Part shown: positions 20,465-32,274 of the stretch, piece by piece
Layout: each line of letters starts with the position of its first letter
Position numbering within the stretch: position 1 is the first letter of the stretch
Notes under the pieces: model-generated
The model's input: only the letters and a program-made list of their open reading frames with translations
Databases searched by the model: none
Told to the model about the DNA's origin: nothing
DNA from: Gadus chalcogrammus
Lineage: Eukaryota > Chordata > Actinopteri > Gadiformes > Gadidae
Direction of reading: 5' to 3'
NCBI RefSeq assembly: GCF_026213295.1
Contig: NC_079427.1
Location: 31,083,184 to 31,147,183, forward strand
Length of the DNA: 64,000 bases
Translations under genes and position numbers: made by a program

Positions 20465-22251
20465 CAGGGGTTGACACTAAGGTTTCAAAAGCACCTGCCC
20501 ATCGGGCAAGTACAGGTCATGTTTGACTTGCCCGAATGTAATGTTCACTTGCCCAAATTAATATCAGAATTGTGAACGGGCCTCTTTTTGCCAGGCACCT
20601 GGCCTAATTTTGGGGAACTCAGAAAACTCATCCTAGCTCAGACTGAAGCTGAATGTTAGCTTCCACATATGTATGTGATTAAAAAATAACAAACTTCTTC
20701 TTTGTTTACTTATTTACCAAATGGTCACATCATGCCATGAAGTGATTTTAGTCCACCGTTGCAACCGATTAATGCTATCGCCCAGTTATATTTAGACATG
20801 CATGCTTTCATCTGGATTTTATGCAAATGTAAATGACTAAATGACCAAGGTAGTAGCAAAGATATGTATTTTTTAACTTTCATGTTTCTTGTGAGTCTAA
20901 CTGAATAATCACAATCGCGTTTATAGTAGTGTTGTCACAATACTGGATTTTCTAACTTCGATACTATACCTGGAAAAATATTGATATTCTATACCATTTT
21001 CGATACCAGGAGAAAACTGTTTTTTTTTCAGAAAAGAACGTAACCAAAGTAAATTGAGTACATCTCTAAAACTGCTAGGGCTATAATATCACATCTTGGT
21101 GCCAATAGAAAGATTGTTGTGCAAGGGAAATATTCCATGTGGATACTACTTTACGGCATAAGTGGAAGATTACATTTCCACCTGAAATAATTATCAGTTG
21201 GTCATTATTTGGTATCACTGTCGTACTATGAGACACAAACAGGTAGATATCTTACCATTTTGACACTTGACACCTCTATTTAAAGTTCAGGGCAAATATA
21301 ATCGAATGACACAAAGCCAAACATTCGCAAATACACATATGGCCACTAGATTGTGCTAAAGAACATGTGTTCTGATTGAAGGCACTTTACCATTTTCCTA
21401 AGAAACCTTGTCTTAGTAATTTAATTTTGCAACTAAACGACATGTTTAGTCGCAAAATTTGGCCGGTTAATTATCTTTTTATGTTGGTTTAATGAGATCA
21501 GATTCAACTTTGTGGACAAAAATCACAAAGGTAAAAATAAATTGTTGGTTGTTAAAAGAAAGGGGGAAGTTTCTTCTTAAATTGAAATTTGCGAGTTTTA
21601 GACCCAGAATGATATGGCTTAGATGGCCGTAATCAGTGGAGGCTCAGCTTTCATTTAATATATAGTTTGTGCAGGTCCAATTTCGGGAAAAAGTTCGCTA
21701 TTGCTATTGTTATGAAACCCAAAACCGTGTTCTTGCATTTACATATGACTTTAAATGATTATTTTGACTTTCCTTGGTAATTAGCTTTGATCTAAAGTAC
21801 TTCCAAACCGCACTTCTCCATCACTACCCCGTCTACCTTCTCTACCTAAACCGGTCGCGGTGGAGCTGCCCTTGAGATGCTAGCTGTGTTGGCTATCCTT
21901 TACCTAACACACATTGAGACTAGTGCCGAATCACTGCCAGAGACCGAACTGCGAGTGGGTGACAGGAGGCGGGGCTATGTTCGTGCTGTGGCGCTGTGTG
22001 TCTGTTAACTCGCTCTCCTAGAGAAGAGAAGACAGCGCGCTGATCAATTGCAAGTATATCTATTTTGTGTGATTTTGCGGAGGAAAATGGTTGTTCTGCA
22101 GCTTTTAGAAACTCTTAGATAAATAGACTTTATATGAACAAACCCTAAAAAAAGCACTTGCCCTTTCGGGCAACCAGAAATCATCTCAACTCGCCCAAAT
22201 ATTATTTTTAGTTGCCCCGGGCAAGCGGGCAAGCGTTAGTGTCAACCCCTG
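20465..22251. mobile_element. DNA transposon with CAGGGGTTGACACTAA inverted ends
   Basis: The left end CAGGGGTTGACACTAA and right end TTAGTGTCAACCCCTG are inverted. Next to each end lies GGGCAA/TTGCCC-rich sequence (GCCCATCGGGCAAG; CTTGCCCTTTCGGGCAA), also inverted. The CAGGG start resembles hAT elements, but I did not find an 8-bp flanking duplication. No transposase frame was recognised inside. Confidence 0.65.
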
Positions 22252-23844
22252 TCACTGTTCGACATTTGTTGGTGTTAGAAAGTTGTCTCAATTGGCGCTC
22301 AAAAAACTGCTGTTGCTTGAGAGAAGGTTTCAAACAGTTATTAGACAGAACCTGTGCACATATGACGCACTGAGGCTGAGGGAAGTCCTCACTCCCAGTG
22401 TAATGGAAACCCCATCATAATATAGTTGTTGTTATATTTGCGTCTCTGTGAGACCGCAAGCACCCTGTCAATTTATTGTTTCCCTGGGGCGGGGGTCTGG
22501 GGCTCTTGGGCTGCTTCGTCATCTCTGTCCATACTGGTGGCTGCACCAGTAGAGCTACAGCAGCATCAGAACTGGTGATCATACCAGTATGACCAGAGGA
22601 GCTGCTCCCACAGCCCAGGCTTCATGTGTAGGACCAGTGCAGTTTTATTTTGCCACTCTGGGTGTGGGATTAACCTCTTTAAGCCATTTATCCATTATTA
22701 TATTTTTTCTCAAATAGAGGTGTAAAACAAGCATACATGTCCGTGATGAAGAGCATGTATAACGGGAATTTTATTTTCCTTCTACATTTGTGCTAATTGC
22801 TAATGATCTTTAGAGTGTGCGCGAGCAAGCGAAACGAGAATGAGAGCGCGTGAGACGAAGCGGGAGAATGCTTCCATCACTATAGGCCTATTTAATCATT
22901 ATTTAATAACTATTTAATCATAGTCTGGGGCAAATATAACGAAAGATCAACCTCAATTTAGCGGATTCAAGGTCACCTGCATGCACTCAATCACCAAAAT
23001 AATTGTAATTTAAAAATGAAACCAGTGGTGATCAGACTGTACAGTTAGTTATTATTACTTTTCGATTTTTCTTATTTTTAACATAATGAATGGATTCTGT
23101 AGGTGGAATTATGTTCAGGTACATGAGAGAAATGCGCTCCAGCAAAGTTTACGAATCCAAATCTCTAGGCTAGGGCACCAAAATAACTAGAGCCGGCCCT
23201 GTGTTGGATCAGGCCAAAACCTTCAAATTAATAAAATATACTGTTGTTGACCAGTTGTCAATGTATTGATAAGCTGAAGCAAGGATAATAATGTAAAGCT
23301 TTCAAAGTTTCCAATTCAGCCAAAATATATTGGTTTACTTTTGGTTTACAGCCTGCAATTAAAAGATTAAAAACAATGTAAGCCGAAAGGTGTAAAGATA
23401 CGAGCAAGTCATGAGAGGGTTCCTCAAAACCCTTTTGTAGGTCTCTGTATCGCGTTTGGACAAAAGCTCTTCTACATATTAAAGTGATAGGAGGTAGTAT
23501 TATTCTCGACACTAAATTGTTGATGATGGTTAATCTGCAAGCATGAAACACATAGAAATTTGTAATGTCAAAGAAAATATATCAGAAAATCTGCAGTTAC
23601 CCTTAAGGAAGTGTGAGGGAAAAACTAAAGTATATGGAATCGGCGCGAAGCCACGTTACTATAAACTATGGAAGGTAAACTGTGTTAATCTTAATGCACA
23701 AGGGACAAACTGTTGAATTTGGAACATGCCTGGCCCACTGTATGATACGCACAGGTTTTTTTTTAAATTATTGATCTGAACTGGAAACAAGTTTAAATGA
23801 ACTATCAAGATCGTTCGTTTTAAGGACTTTTTTTATGTTGTGAG
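22252..23844. other. Intron, no recognisable exon
   Basis: AT-rich sequence. Parts resemble intron of the unit 3/4 region: TTGGATCAGGCCAAAACCTTCA and ATAAAATATACTGTTGTTGACCAG at about 23205-23250 match about 54970-55020 and 60050-60095. It is therefore old duplicated intron. Confidence 0.45.
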
Positions 23845-25343
23845 TAGGGATGGGAATCGAGAACCGGTTCTTGTTCAGAACCGGTGCCGAGTCAACCGAT
23901 TCCTTGGAATCATTAGCAAGCCTGTTTAACGATTCCGCTTATCTGTTCCTGTCCCGGCAAATGCGTTGTGACGTCACACAGAAGCTGCTTTGTTTTGGTT
24001 CAGAACGCAGCAAACATGGCGCCGCCGAGGAAGAAGCGCATTGTGCGTTCACACCAAACGCGACGGGGCGACAAGATCCCATACAAAGTGAACGTAGAGA
24101 CGCGTATCGGGCGAATTTCTCACGAGAGAAAAACGTTTTGATTGGTCGCGCCACACTTTCGCCGTGCACAGGCGAGCGCATTCACAAGGATTTGTGCCGC
24201 GACAAATTCGCTCGAGTTTAAATATTTCCACTTTGACGCAAATTTCACGTGATGACAGCCAATCAGCGTTCAACAGCGTGACAACTGAGTGACATGTGTT
24301 GTGGCATCCCGCCACTTAAACCTCAGCCCGGGCGGGTCCGAGGTGGGGTGATTGACGGCGAATACCGCCGCCACCCACTGAGTGGCGACGATCAGTGAGA
24401 TTGGGGGACACCTGGCCGGAGGCATAGAAAGCCGAGGAGCCACTTTAAAAGGAGCACGAGGACTGACATTTGGGAGACCGGGAGCGAAGGAGAGGCAGCG
24501 GAGAAGCGCTCGGGTCCGCGAGCGGCTAGAGGCTCACGGAGGCCCTAGAGACCGCGAGTATACTGTATTGTCTAAAGATGAATGCAATAAATGCAGAGTG
24601 CGGCTTAACCCTCGCTTAAACGTGTGATTCGTACCGGGAACCCGGCTCATTGGGGGAGCGGGTTACCACAGTGTAACGTAACAGCCAATCAGCGTTCAAC
24701 CGTCAAACTCAGTTTAGTGCAGTCCGGGTGAACTGCAGCATGGAGGAGAAAGTGATTGTTGCCGTTTGCGACTCCCGGAGCTCTATATATAATAGTATAT
24801 AATATAATATTATTGTATAGATAATATCACAGCCAACAGCTCTGTGCGCCTCCGGATGGCCGTAGCGTGGGGAGCTCTCATAGGGATTGGGCTTCTCAGG
24901 GTTTGTTTACCGGCATTGCTATGGTTTCCGGTCTTGTGTGTTCCAACGGTTTATTGGGTAGGCCTATCTAATAAATCTCTGTCTAATCAATGATTCATTT
25001 TGTTTATGTCAGTTGAATTTTGTTACAAGTTGAATGCAAATGAGCACTGTTGGTATTCCACAAGGCACAAGCTCTTACTTGACTGTTTTCAGTCTGTGTT
25101 TTTAGTTGTATGGCACAAAATGAAAAAACCAAAACATATATTTTTTGTCCAGACCAATTGATTTGAAAATGTACAATTTCCTAATAGTAGATGCACTTCT
25201 GATCAGATATTAAAGAGATTTAATACAAACAAACACATTTGTACTTATTTTCGCACCCAATGAGAATCGATAAGAGAATCGATAAGGAATCGGATTGATA
25301 AACAGAATCGGAATCGTGAAATTCTTATAAATTCCCATCCCTA
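23845..25343. mobile_element. hAT element with perfect 8-bp duplication, carrying a nested LTR
   Basis: The left end is TAGGGATGGGAATCGAGAAC and the right end AAATTCCCATCCCTA. GTTGTGAG flanks both sides (23837-23844 and 25344-25351). GAATCGAT motifs lie near both ends. The middle contains a TTCACACCAAACGCGAC repeat and the solo LTR at 24300. No transposase is visible. Confidence 0.88.
24300..24670 (+). mobile_element. Solo LTR of an endogenous LTR retroelement
   Basis: The 371-bp segment begins TGTGGCATCC and ends TTACCACA, with the usual TG...CA ends and a TGTGG/CCACA inverted pair, flanked by GTGT on both sides (24296-24299 and 24671-24674). It has a TTTAAAA box near 24445, a GC-rich middle and an AATAAA at about 24588. 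No gag or pol lies next to it, so it is probably a solo LTR left by recombination. Gypsy-like origin is a guess. Confidence 0.75.
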
Positions 25344-25467
25344 GTTGTGAGTGAACAAATTGGTGCGACAAACGGTTTTATCTCTACCCCAATAAAGACG
25401 AGTTTAATGAATCAACTATCGTGTTTGCACGCCGTTATTTTAAATTGCCTTTTGATTTTTCTTCCAG

Positions 25468-25727
25468 GGGAGCTTCGAAGGATCCGTTCTGAATTCGTGA
25501 AGAGAGTTTCAATCCCAGTTATCAAATGTCTCCTGGATGACCTTTGGCAGCAGAAGGTGTTCAGTACTGAGGAAAAGGACTCTGTGATGGAGGAGCAGAG
25601 GAGCACAGCAGACCGGGCACGGTGTCTGATCGATGAGGTGATGAAGAAAGGGGAGAGAGCAAGTCAGGCGATGATTGATACTATGAAGCTTATGGACAAT
25701 CACTTATGCATCACCCTGGGTCTGTAG
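25468..25727 (+). CDS. Terminal CARD exon (unit 2)
   Basis: It follows TTTTTCTTCCAG in phase 1 and reads ELRRIRSEFVKRVSIPVIKC, then LLDDLWQQKVFSTEEKDSVM, ADRARCLIDEVMKKGERASQ and a TAG at 25725. The RxFVxRVSxPVIxxLLDxL start and the DxARxLIDxVxKKG core are those of ASC/caspase-1/NLRP1-type CARDs. It should be the active C-terminal fragment if FIIND cleavage occurs: the released UPA-CARD piece nucleates caspase-1 filaments in NLRP1 and CARD8. The final ITLGL resembles the 62893 copy, which continues 16 residues further. Confidence 0.85.
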
Positions 25728-25892
25728 CCTGGCTATTGGCAGACCAAGTTCAGTCGCACATTGGCTCTTTTCTCCTACAGCTGGTGTGGGTGAGTTGTAA
25801 CTATGAACGTATTTTTTAAAGAAATTGTCGCTTTGTTTTGACAAGAGGTAATTGTTGAACACCTGTTTAGAATAGGACCTCCTGCCTGTGCA

Positions 25893-25979
25893 CATACATA
25901 CATACATACATACATACATACATACATACATACATACATACATACATACATACATACATACATACATACATACATACAT
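25893..25979. repeat. (CATA)n tetranucleotide microsatellite
   Basis: A pure run of ATAC/CATA units about 87 bases long, 165 bases after the CARD stop. Confidence 0.95.
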
Positions 25980-26265
25980 TCCTCGAGGATCAATCGAGTA
26001 GGCCTACTCGTTTAATCAAATCTATTTTTAGAATGCAACGCATCTGCAGCAGGAATAGGCCTAATGATGAACGGCAATATTACCAACCAAACATGCTTAT
26101 TCTCAATTCTCAATTCTCATTATATATAGGCCTATTTGCAAAAGTTCAAAACACATTTTCCTTACAAAAATAAATATGCGTCTCAATTTAAATCACATCG
26201 AACAAAGGCCTGTAATGTTTTTAAAAACAAACAAAATAAGTAGCCTAACCATTGCAAATAATTAA

Positions 26266-26472
26266 CTAAACTAAAAAAATACTCAGTGCCGTGATCTTCT
26301 CTCCACGGACGGTATTACAGCTGCGTCTTGTGGCGGTGAAAATAGCCGACACTTGGTTGCTGCGGGTCTGCTTTCCTGAGTATACAGTATGTTGCCGAAT
26401 AGTACTTGTAGTACCCTGGGAGCTCGATTTTGCTTGGCATATTTTACATTTCACCTTATGATCTCCATTCAT
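26266..26472 (-). pseudogene. Possible BED-type zinc-finger remnant of a hAT transposase
   Basis: The minus-strand reading MNGDHKVKCKICQAKSSSQG, then TTSTIRQHT, has C-x2-C followed by H in a BED-like spacing. No catalytic part follows. It could be a chance frame. Confidence 0.35.
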
Positions 26473-26479
26473 CGCTGCG

Positions 26480-29400
26480 CTCTAACCGCCATCTCTTTAA
26501 CTTTTTGAATTCTGGCGTTGTGCACACGGCACGCGCCACACAGAAATTTGATACATTTCATTTGCTTTTGTGCACACAACACGCACCAGTGGCGCCACAA
26601 AGAAAATTGATACATTTGCTTCGGAAATCTTTTGGATAATTTGTAAACATATTTAAGTATTTTTTGTATGGTTGTGATCACAGACTTTGGCAAACATGTT
26701 GACATTATGCCAAAGAAAGATTTTGTCTTTGCTTAAATAGACATTTTTGATAATCCAGAATGACTAGAACAATCTTTAGACCAAATAAATGCTTTTAGGC
26801 GGAGTTAACATCAACTTGTTTTGGCTATCTCATTATTTTTATTTCCTCTCATCAGTAAAACAAACACAATGTACCTCAGCCTTTCAGCTAGATTCAATGT
26901 TATAAGTAAAATGATCAGACCAATACAAACATTCAGTACTATCAAAAACATGCTTATTGTTGAAATGTAAAATGCTAATGTGTAAAGAAATTGGTGACAG
27001 AATTGATGTGAGTCGCGACCCATTCTTTGGGAAAGACTGATCTAGTGGACAAGGAGAGATCAAACACCTAACAATATGAAGACAAAGACAGACCATGACA
27101 CACTTCGGAAATTCAGCTTGATTATTTGGGCTACTTTGAGCAAACGTTGAAACAATTCAGTTTAGCAGAAGTAAACTGAGGAAGTCTCTGGATTTGTCTT
27201 TCAGGAATATCAAAATACATTGAACACACACCTGTTAAATAGTATATCACAATAACATAATATGACCTAATACTATGAATACATAATTACTGCTATTATA
27301 TACAGCCTATGTTAAGTCAGTTTAACCTGTATAATATACCGTCTATGTGCGTTAAACCCACACTGGAGCTCCACTGACCACGCAGTTCTTTACCTGCTTT
27401 TTTACTGTTGTAGACAGTAGGATACAGTACTAATCAGTGATTTTAACACTTTGGAAACTTTTTGAAACGTGAGATTTCATTGCATGCATTAAAATTGGTC
27501 TTCTGACAAGCTGTATATTGAAATACATCAATTTATTTTGAGCATCGACCTCAAACGTTCAGCTGTGGCGCTGAATGTTGTAAGAACTTTCGCAATACTG
27601 GGTACTCACTAAACCCAGGGCTGTTCTTGATGTTTTGTGAATGTTTTTAATTATGAATATAGTTTTAATTTTTGAGATCATGTTATAAAATTCATAGACA
27701 ATTTAATTTAGATAGCACACTTCTAACAGGCCCTTCAGAGTGCTTTACATAGGAATAGTCTGCAATAAGGCTGCACTATGTACGTTTTTATGCTATTATC
27801 CCTGGGTCTACACAAAAAATAGAGCGCAAGGACCTACTGAGCCGCTCTGATCTCCACCGGCTGCAGCAGAGACTGGAACGAGTCTGTCCGCTACATATCC
27901 TGCAGTTTAAGGCACAAGGTGAACAAACTCCCCATTTGAAAGTTTTTAGAACTGCGAAAATTGATTTTCCTTAGAGAAACGCAGCTAGTGCATCCGGTAG
28001 TTTTTCTGATGTAATAGTTATTGAGTCTAATTCTGCAGTAACCTGGAGAGGGCATGGATGGGTTTATCCTAGATGTTAACGATTCCACTCGTTGTTTCGA
28101 GAGACGACATGAATGTGTTTCCAGCAGCGGCTTAATCTAATCTAATAATCATAATCTATGACTCAGTACAAGATTTGCCTGCTTAGGTCATCTACGACAC
28201 AGACAGTCCCCACAGTCCATTCCATTGTCATTTATTTAGAGGTCCAGGCTGATCCGTGTAACGAAACCGAATGGGATGTCCCGTTATCATGATGGCTAGG
28301 ATGGCTAGCTAGTCATGGGTCCAATGCAGACATCTAATTGAATAAGAATAATTTGATACCAAAAACTATTTTTATTATCTTATTTTTATCCTGTTATGTT
28401 CTTTACAGAGAATGAGAAATATATGCACACAGTGTGATTCAGTGGAGGTCACGATTCCATTAGAGGGGTCGGTTTAGCTCAGGGACACCTGAGCAAGACA
28501 ACCCTAACTGCTCCTGACGAGCTGGCTGTCGCCGTCGGTGTGTCAATGTGTGTATTAACCGATGTAAGTTGCTTTGGATAAAAGCGTCTGCTAAATGCCC
28601 TAATTGTAATTGTAATTGTAGAACCTTGACCTCCACTGAAACTGTGTCTGCTCCACAACTTCCTCAAGTACGCCTACTTCTTATGCTTACACAACATAAC
28701 AGTCAGACTTTGACCTCCGTGTTTTGTGTTTTATGACGCATCATCTGACGTGCCGTTACGTTCTCAGGAACACAACTCGGCAGTTCCCATGAGGGGTCAA
28801 ACGAGTGGCCTCATCAACAACTCAGACATCAGCCTTTCCCATGGAAAACACAAGAATCTAGAGGGAACATGCATTGATAAAGGTATCCTATGCTATACTA
28901 ATACCATGCTAATGTTAATTGTGACAGCTAGTTTTCATTTGGTTTTAGTCATAGTCTTTTGACTTAAATGCAATTTAGTTTTTGTTGTATTTTAGTCATC
29001 TGAATTGTTTTAGTTTTAGTCTAGTATTTGTAGACTAAATATTATTTCGATTTTAGTCGACTAAAATCTTACGGGTTAAAGTGTAAAGCATTAATTAAAC
29101 GTTTGTCTAGAATTTCCAAACTCATATACTCCTAGAGGAAACATATATTAACCTGGTATTATGGAATGGTATTAAGGTTTGAACCTGCAATATACAGACA
29201 GACTTAACTGTTAATGAAACGTCGTAATTTATCTTAAAATCAAATACAAATATAACCGAGTCCCATAAATAAATAACACGGTCCTGCTTTTTTCATTGCA
29301 GACTACAAAAAACACGGCAGACGCGTCACTTCAGGCGCATGTGTAGGGGCGCGAGTTTGCGCGGGGGAAAAATGAGCTTTACGCCGGGTGCAAAGTTCTA

Positions 29401-29700
29401 GCAATGATATATGTGTCGGTGTAGAAAGTCAATTGCACTGGGTGCAAGAAAGGGCCCAAATTCTTCAGGAGCAAATCACTTTGCTAAATAACACGTACAA
29501 TTATTTCAATATATACGGACATGATGCATGATGTTGATGTTGTGGTATATATTTAAATTGTACCTAATGTAGGCTGACATGAAAACCGTCGAAATTTAGG
29601 ACACGTAGAGAACTCGCTTGGCCGTTGTGGCTCTTTGATCAAACACTGAAACAGTTTGGTTTAGCAGTAGTAAACTGAGGAAGTACATTATTTTTTTTCA
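26480..29700. other. Region between units 2 and 3
   Basis: A decayed linker-exon context is at about 27110-27205 (CAGCTTGATTATTTGGGC, AGTAAACTGAGGAAGT, GGATTTGTCTTTCAG). The intron ahead of the 1085 and 29766 exons shows the same motifs, but what follows is not open. A fish repeat tail lies at about 28510-28615, and a TTTTAGTCGACTAAAA-type repeat at about 28935-29070. One possible exon is listed at 28768. I saw no clear promoter. Confidence 0.45.
28768..28882 (+). CDS. Possible unassigned exon
   Basis: It is bounded by CGTTCTCAG and a GTATCC donor, open over 38 codons: EHNSAVPMRGQTSGLINNSD, then ISLSHGKHKNLEGTCIDK. Its composition looks coding-like. It would enter in phase 0 and leave in phase 1, so it would fit the 29766 exon downstream. 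I recognise no domain. Confidence 0.28.
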
Positions 29701-29765
29701 GTATTTATTACAAAGTAGAAAAAATTATTAATTCCATTTGCAAATTCTCTTGATTTGTCTTTCAG

Positions 29766-29837
29766 GACTTGTACAGAATCGTTCTAAACCTGTTAAGAAG
29801 AAGCCGTCATGCAGTAGCAGACGGGGGAGCTGTCCCG
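29766..29837 (+). CDS. Basic/Ser linker exon opening unit 3
   Basis: It follows CTTGATTTGTCTTTCAG and ends at GTGAGT, 72 bases, phase 1 at both ends. It reads LVQNRSKPVKKKPSCSSRRG, then SCP. It is homologous to the 57365 exon (LRPKPVKKPSHSSGPGSRP). The run KPVKKKP could act as a nuclear localisation patch, but this is inference. Confidence 0.6.
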
Positions 29838-29959
29838 GTGAGTGCTGCCTGACAGTGTATCACGAGGCCAAATGTTATTGGAGGGCTTAATGTACACATT
29901 ACTCTTACACTGGACATGCTGTCGGTTTTGTTACTGACAGTAATTATTTATCCTGACAG

Positions 29960-30009
29960 AGGAGATGCACGTCAAGTCACAACATGAAAAATGCGAAGCA
30001 GCTCAGCAG
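29960..30009 (+). CDS. FIIND lead-in exon 1 (unit 3)
   Basis: It follows TCCTGACAG and ends at GTGAAT. It reads (E)EMHVKSQHEKCEAAQQ, 50 bases, in the same phases as the unit 2 exon at 13293. It lacks the first Cys of the unit 2 copy, which argues against a conserved metal site. Confidence 0.7.
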
Positions 30010-30116
30010 GTGAATTTCAACCTAATACATTTCTTTCCATTATATTTACATAAATTACTTTAAAGATAATAAGTTGTGTTGCTCTTTATTGTTGTTTGCT
30101 TCTGATTTTTTACAGA

Positions 30117-30169
30117 GCCCTGAGTATGTGAAGGTTACCCCAACGGAGATTTCAAAGTGGTGCTTCAAG
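30117..30169 (+). CDS. FIIND lead-in exon 2 (unit 3)
   Basis: It follows TTTTTTACAG and ends at GTGAGT, reading SPEYVKVTPTEISKWCF plus a split codon. It is the counterpart of 13457-13509. Confidence 0.75.
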
Positions 30170-30236
30170 TGAGTGACATTCGGTCCCATGGGGTTATCTG
30201 AATAATACGGTCCCAACCACAAACAGATTCTGTTGT

Positions 30237-30354
<118 letters not shown>

Positions 30355-30358
30355 TTAG

Positions 30359-30584
30359 GGTACAGCTGGAAGGCGAGGGGACCTATGAGTGTTCGGCTAC
30401 AGGTCTGGTGTTTGAAGTGTCGGAGCAGGCTCTGGTCCGCTACTCGGTCCTGTCCTGGTCTGAATCCTCTGAGTTCCTCCATGACTCCTGGAGACCTGCT
30501 GGATCGATTTATGATGTGGATGTGGTCAACAAGGATCCATCTGTGCTCAAGTTTATCCATTTCCCCACTCTCTGTGCCTTACTG
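30359..30584 (+). CDS. FIIND ZU5 exon with 1-base deletion (unit 3)
   Basis: It is nearly identical to the unit 2 ZU5 exon up to FIHFP (VQLEGEGTYECSATGLVF ... RPAGSIYDVDV), with two extra codons (VVNK in place of VE). At about 30563-30567 it reads TTTCCCCACTC where unit 2 has TTTCCCACACTC, one base less. The frame therefore shifts to TLCALL and the exon leaves in phase 0 instead of phase 1. With the usual UPA acceptor this breaks the protein. With the upstream acceptor (30913) it does not. A sequencing error is also possible. Confidence 0.85.
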
Positions 30585-30949
30585 GTGAGAATATAATTAG
30601 AGTGAGGGGGGGGGGGGGATTAATGAGCCGAATACTGCATGTGTGTGCATGGCAGCTTTTGTAACCTCGTTCCCAGGAGTTCTCGTCCAGCGACGTAATG
30701 CCTTGAACGGGATTCTCCAAATTAGAGTTATTGGCGAGAGAGAGGGAGGGAATTTTGATAGTTGGATCTCTGTTTCTGTTACATGTTCCAGATATTGCTT
30801 TGTCAAACTTTCCGTAAAAAAAATCACACAATCATGCGTTTTACTTTCGCATGAATTACACTCTGAATTATGGTATTTCATGTACATACTGGCTATGATC
30901 GTTTCCCAACAGGCTAGAATAATGTTATGTTATGCTAACGTTTCCACAG

Positions 30950-31200
30950 AACCTGAGCATGAGCTCAGCTTCAGTGTTCTGCACGTAAAGGGCAGCCATG
31001 CCAACATGGAGCCTACGGTGGACTTCACGGCGAGCCATGTTAAATGGCGCGTGTCCTCGCTTTCTCCTGTGGGTCCCATCATTCCGAGCCGTCAGCATGC
31101 GAAGCACCACGGGGCGGTGCTGGTTTACAAGCATCAGGACCATCTAGAACAATTCTGCTTCCATGTGTTTTTGGCCCCGAACAACAAATCTGAGATCAAG
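30950..31200 (+). CDS. FIIND UPA exon with autocleavage site (unit 3)
   Basis: It reads EPEHELSFSVLHVKGSHANM, then VDFTASHVKW and SLSPVGPIIP, and ends PNNKSEIK before GTGACA. Ser of SPVG, Glu 18 before and His 27 before are present, the same spacing I know for human NLRP1. Leu replaces Phe just before the Ser, as in unit 2. A second acceptor (CCCAACAG, exon from 30913) adds 36 bases, ARIMLCYANVST, and is in frame with the shifted ZU5 exon. Confidence 0.88.
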
Positions 31201-31598
31201 GTGACAAGGCAAATGGACCAATGAGTCAGTAATGGAACGAGAGTCCTGGTTATAGACTAAGATAGGCTGGACTGGGCTTTTCAAGAACTGGCAAGGCTGG
31301 ACTGGGCTATTCAAGAACTGGCAAGGCTGGACTGGGCTAGTCAAGAACTGGCCAGGCTGGACTAGACTACATTTTGCTTGACTGGATTGGTCTAGGCCAG
31401 ACTAGGCGCGGTTAGAGTGGAGTAGACTTGGCTAGATAACTCAGTTGAGGGTTAGAGGTTCCATCTGTCTTTCTGTTTCCATCATTTGTTATCTTGAAAA
31501 TGAATCTCATCTTACATATTACTTTTTCCTTCTCACTCTTCCTCCCATTCTCCATCTCTGATCATATGTTCCTACACATCCTGTTCCTGTGTGTTCAG

Positions 31599-31724
31599 GC
31601 TATTGAAGAACAGGTGCTCTCTTCTGGTAAGAAATTGATCAATATGCACCTATCGGCCGCCTGTAGGCTGGAAGAGAAGAACTACCAACTCGAAAGCAAG
31701 CCAGAAGGGAAAATTATGCCTTCG
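31599..31724 (+). CDS. FIIND UPA exon 2 (unit 3)
   Basis: It follows GTGTTCAG and ends at GTATGT, 42 codons. It reads AIEEQVLSSGKKLINMHLSA, then CRLEEKNYQLESKPEGKIMP. It is the counterpart of 15004-15129 at the same length. Confidence 0.85.
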
Positions 31725-31795
31725 GTATGTGTTGTGAACCCATTCAATCTAATTTGCATGTACATAATCCTGCACTGCTGTGCAGTCCATAAAGA

Positions 31796-31805
31796 GTGTG
31801 TGTGT

Positions 31806-31884
<79 letters not shown>
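31796..31884. repeat. (TG)n microsatellite just upstream of a UPA acceptor
   Basis: The run of about 85 bases ends 10 bases before the exon at 31895. The unit 2 intron has only GTGTGTGTGGGTGTGCGTGCG at the same place (about 15214-15240). Confidence 0.95.
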
Positions 31885-31885
<1 letters not shown>

Positions 31886-31894
31886 TACACACAG

Positions 31895-32030
31895 CAAATA
31901 GAATTCATCACTGAAGGAACAATGCTGAAGGGCTTCTTTGTAGCCACCTTCGATCAGCCTCCCCCTTTCGAATTGTTTCTCATGGACCCAGACATTAACC
32001 AGGAATTATGGACTGCTAGAATCACAAAAG
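31895..32030 (+). CDS. FIIND UPA exon 3 (unit 3)
   Basis: It follows TACACACAG and leaves at GTTACA, a weak donor. It reads QIEFITEGTMLKGFFVATFD, then PPPFELFLMDPDINQELWTA and RITKG. It is six codons shorter than the unit 2 copy, between FLMD and LW, and still in frame. Confidence 0.85.
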
Positions 32031-32116
32031 GTTACAGAAGTACACAATTTAATTTTGTGTTTTTTATGGTTTGCATCGTAAGACTATGTGATGATGTTCT
32101 TCGTGGCAAATCCTAG

Positions 32117-32164
32117 GGGACTGGGCGGACAAGGAGGAACCAAAGCCAAGGAAAATAACGGAAG
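32117..32164 (+). CDS. Post-FIIND charged linker exon (unit 3)
   Basis: It follows AAATCCTAG and ends at GTATCA, 48 bases, phase 1 at both ends, reading (G)DWADKEEPKPRKITE. The intron before it matches that of the 15501 exon. Confidence 0.65.
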
Positions 32165-32274
32165 GTATCACTTCACACGTTTCTTAGTGGTGCAGTGTTC
32201 TTTGGATCATTGTTGTTCAGTCATTCGGACGACAGGTATACATCATCGATGACATCCGCCTTTTCTTCTTGCAG

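Noticed and set aside
24382..24627. 81-residue Arg/Gly-rich frame in the LTR
   Set aside because: It lies wholly inside the solo LTR and is GC-rich by composition. It is not a gene.
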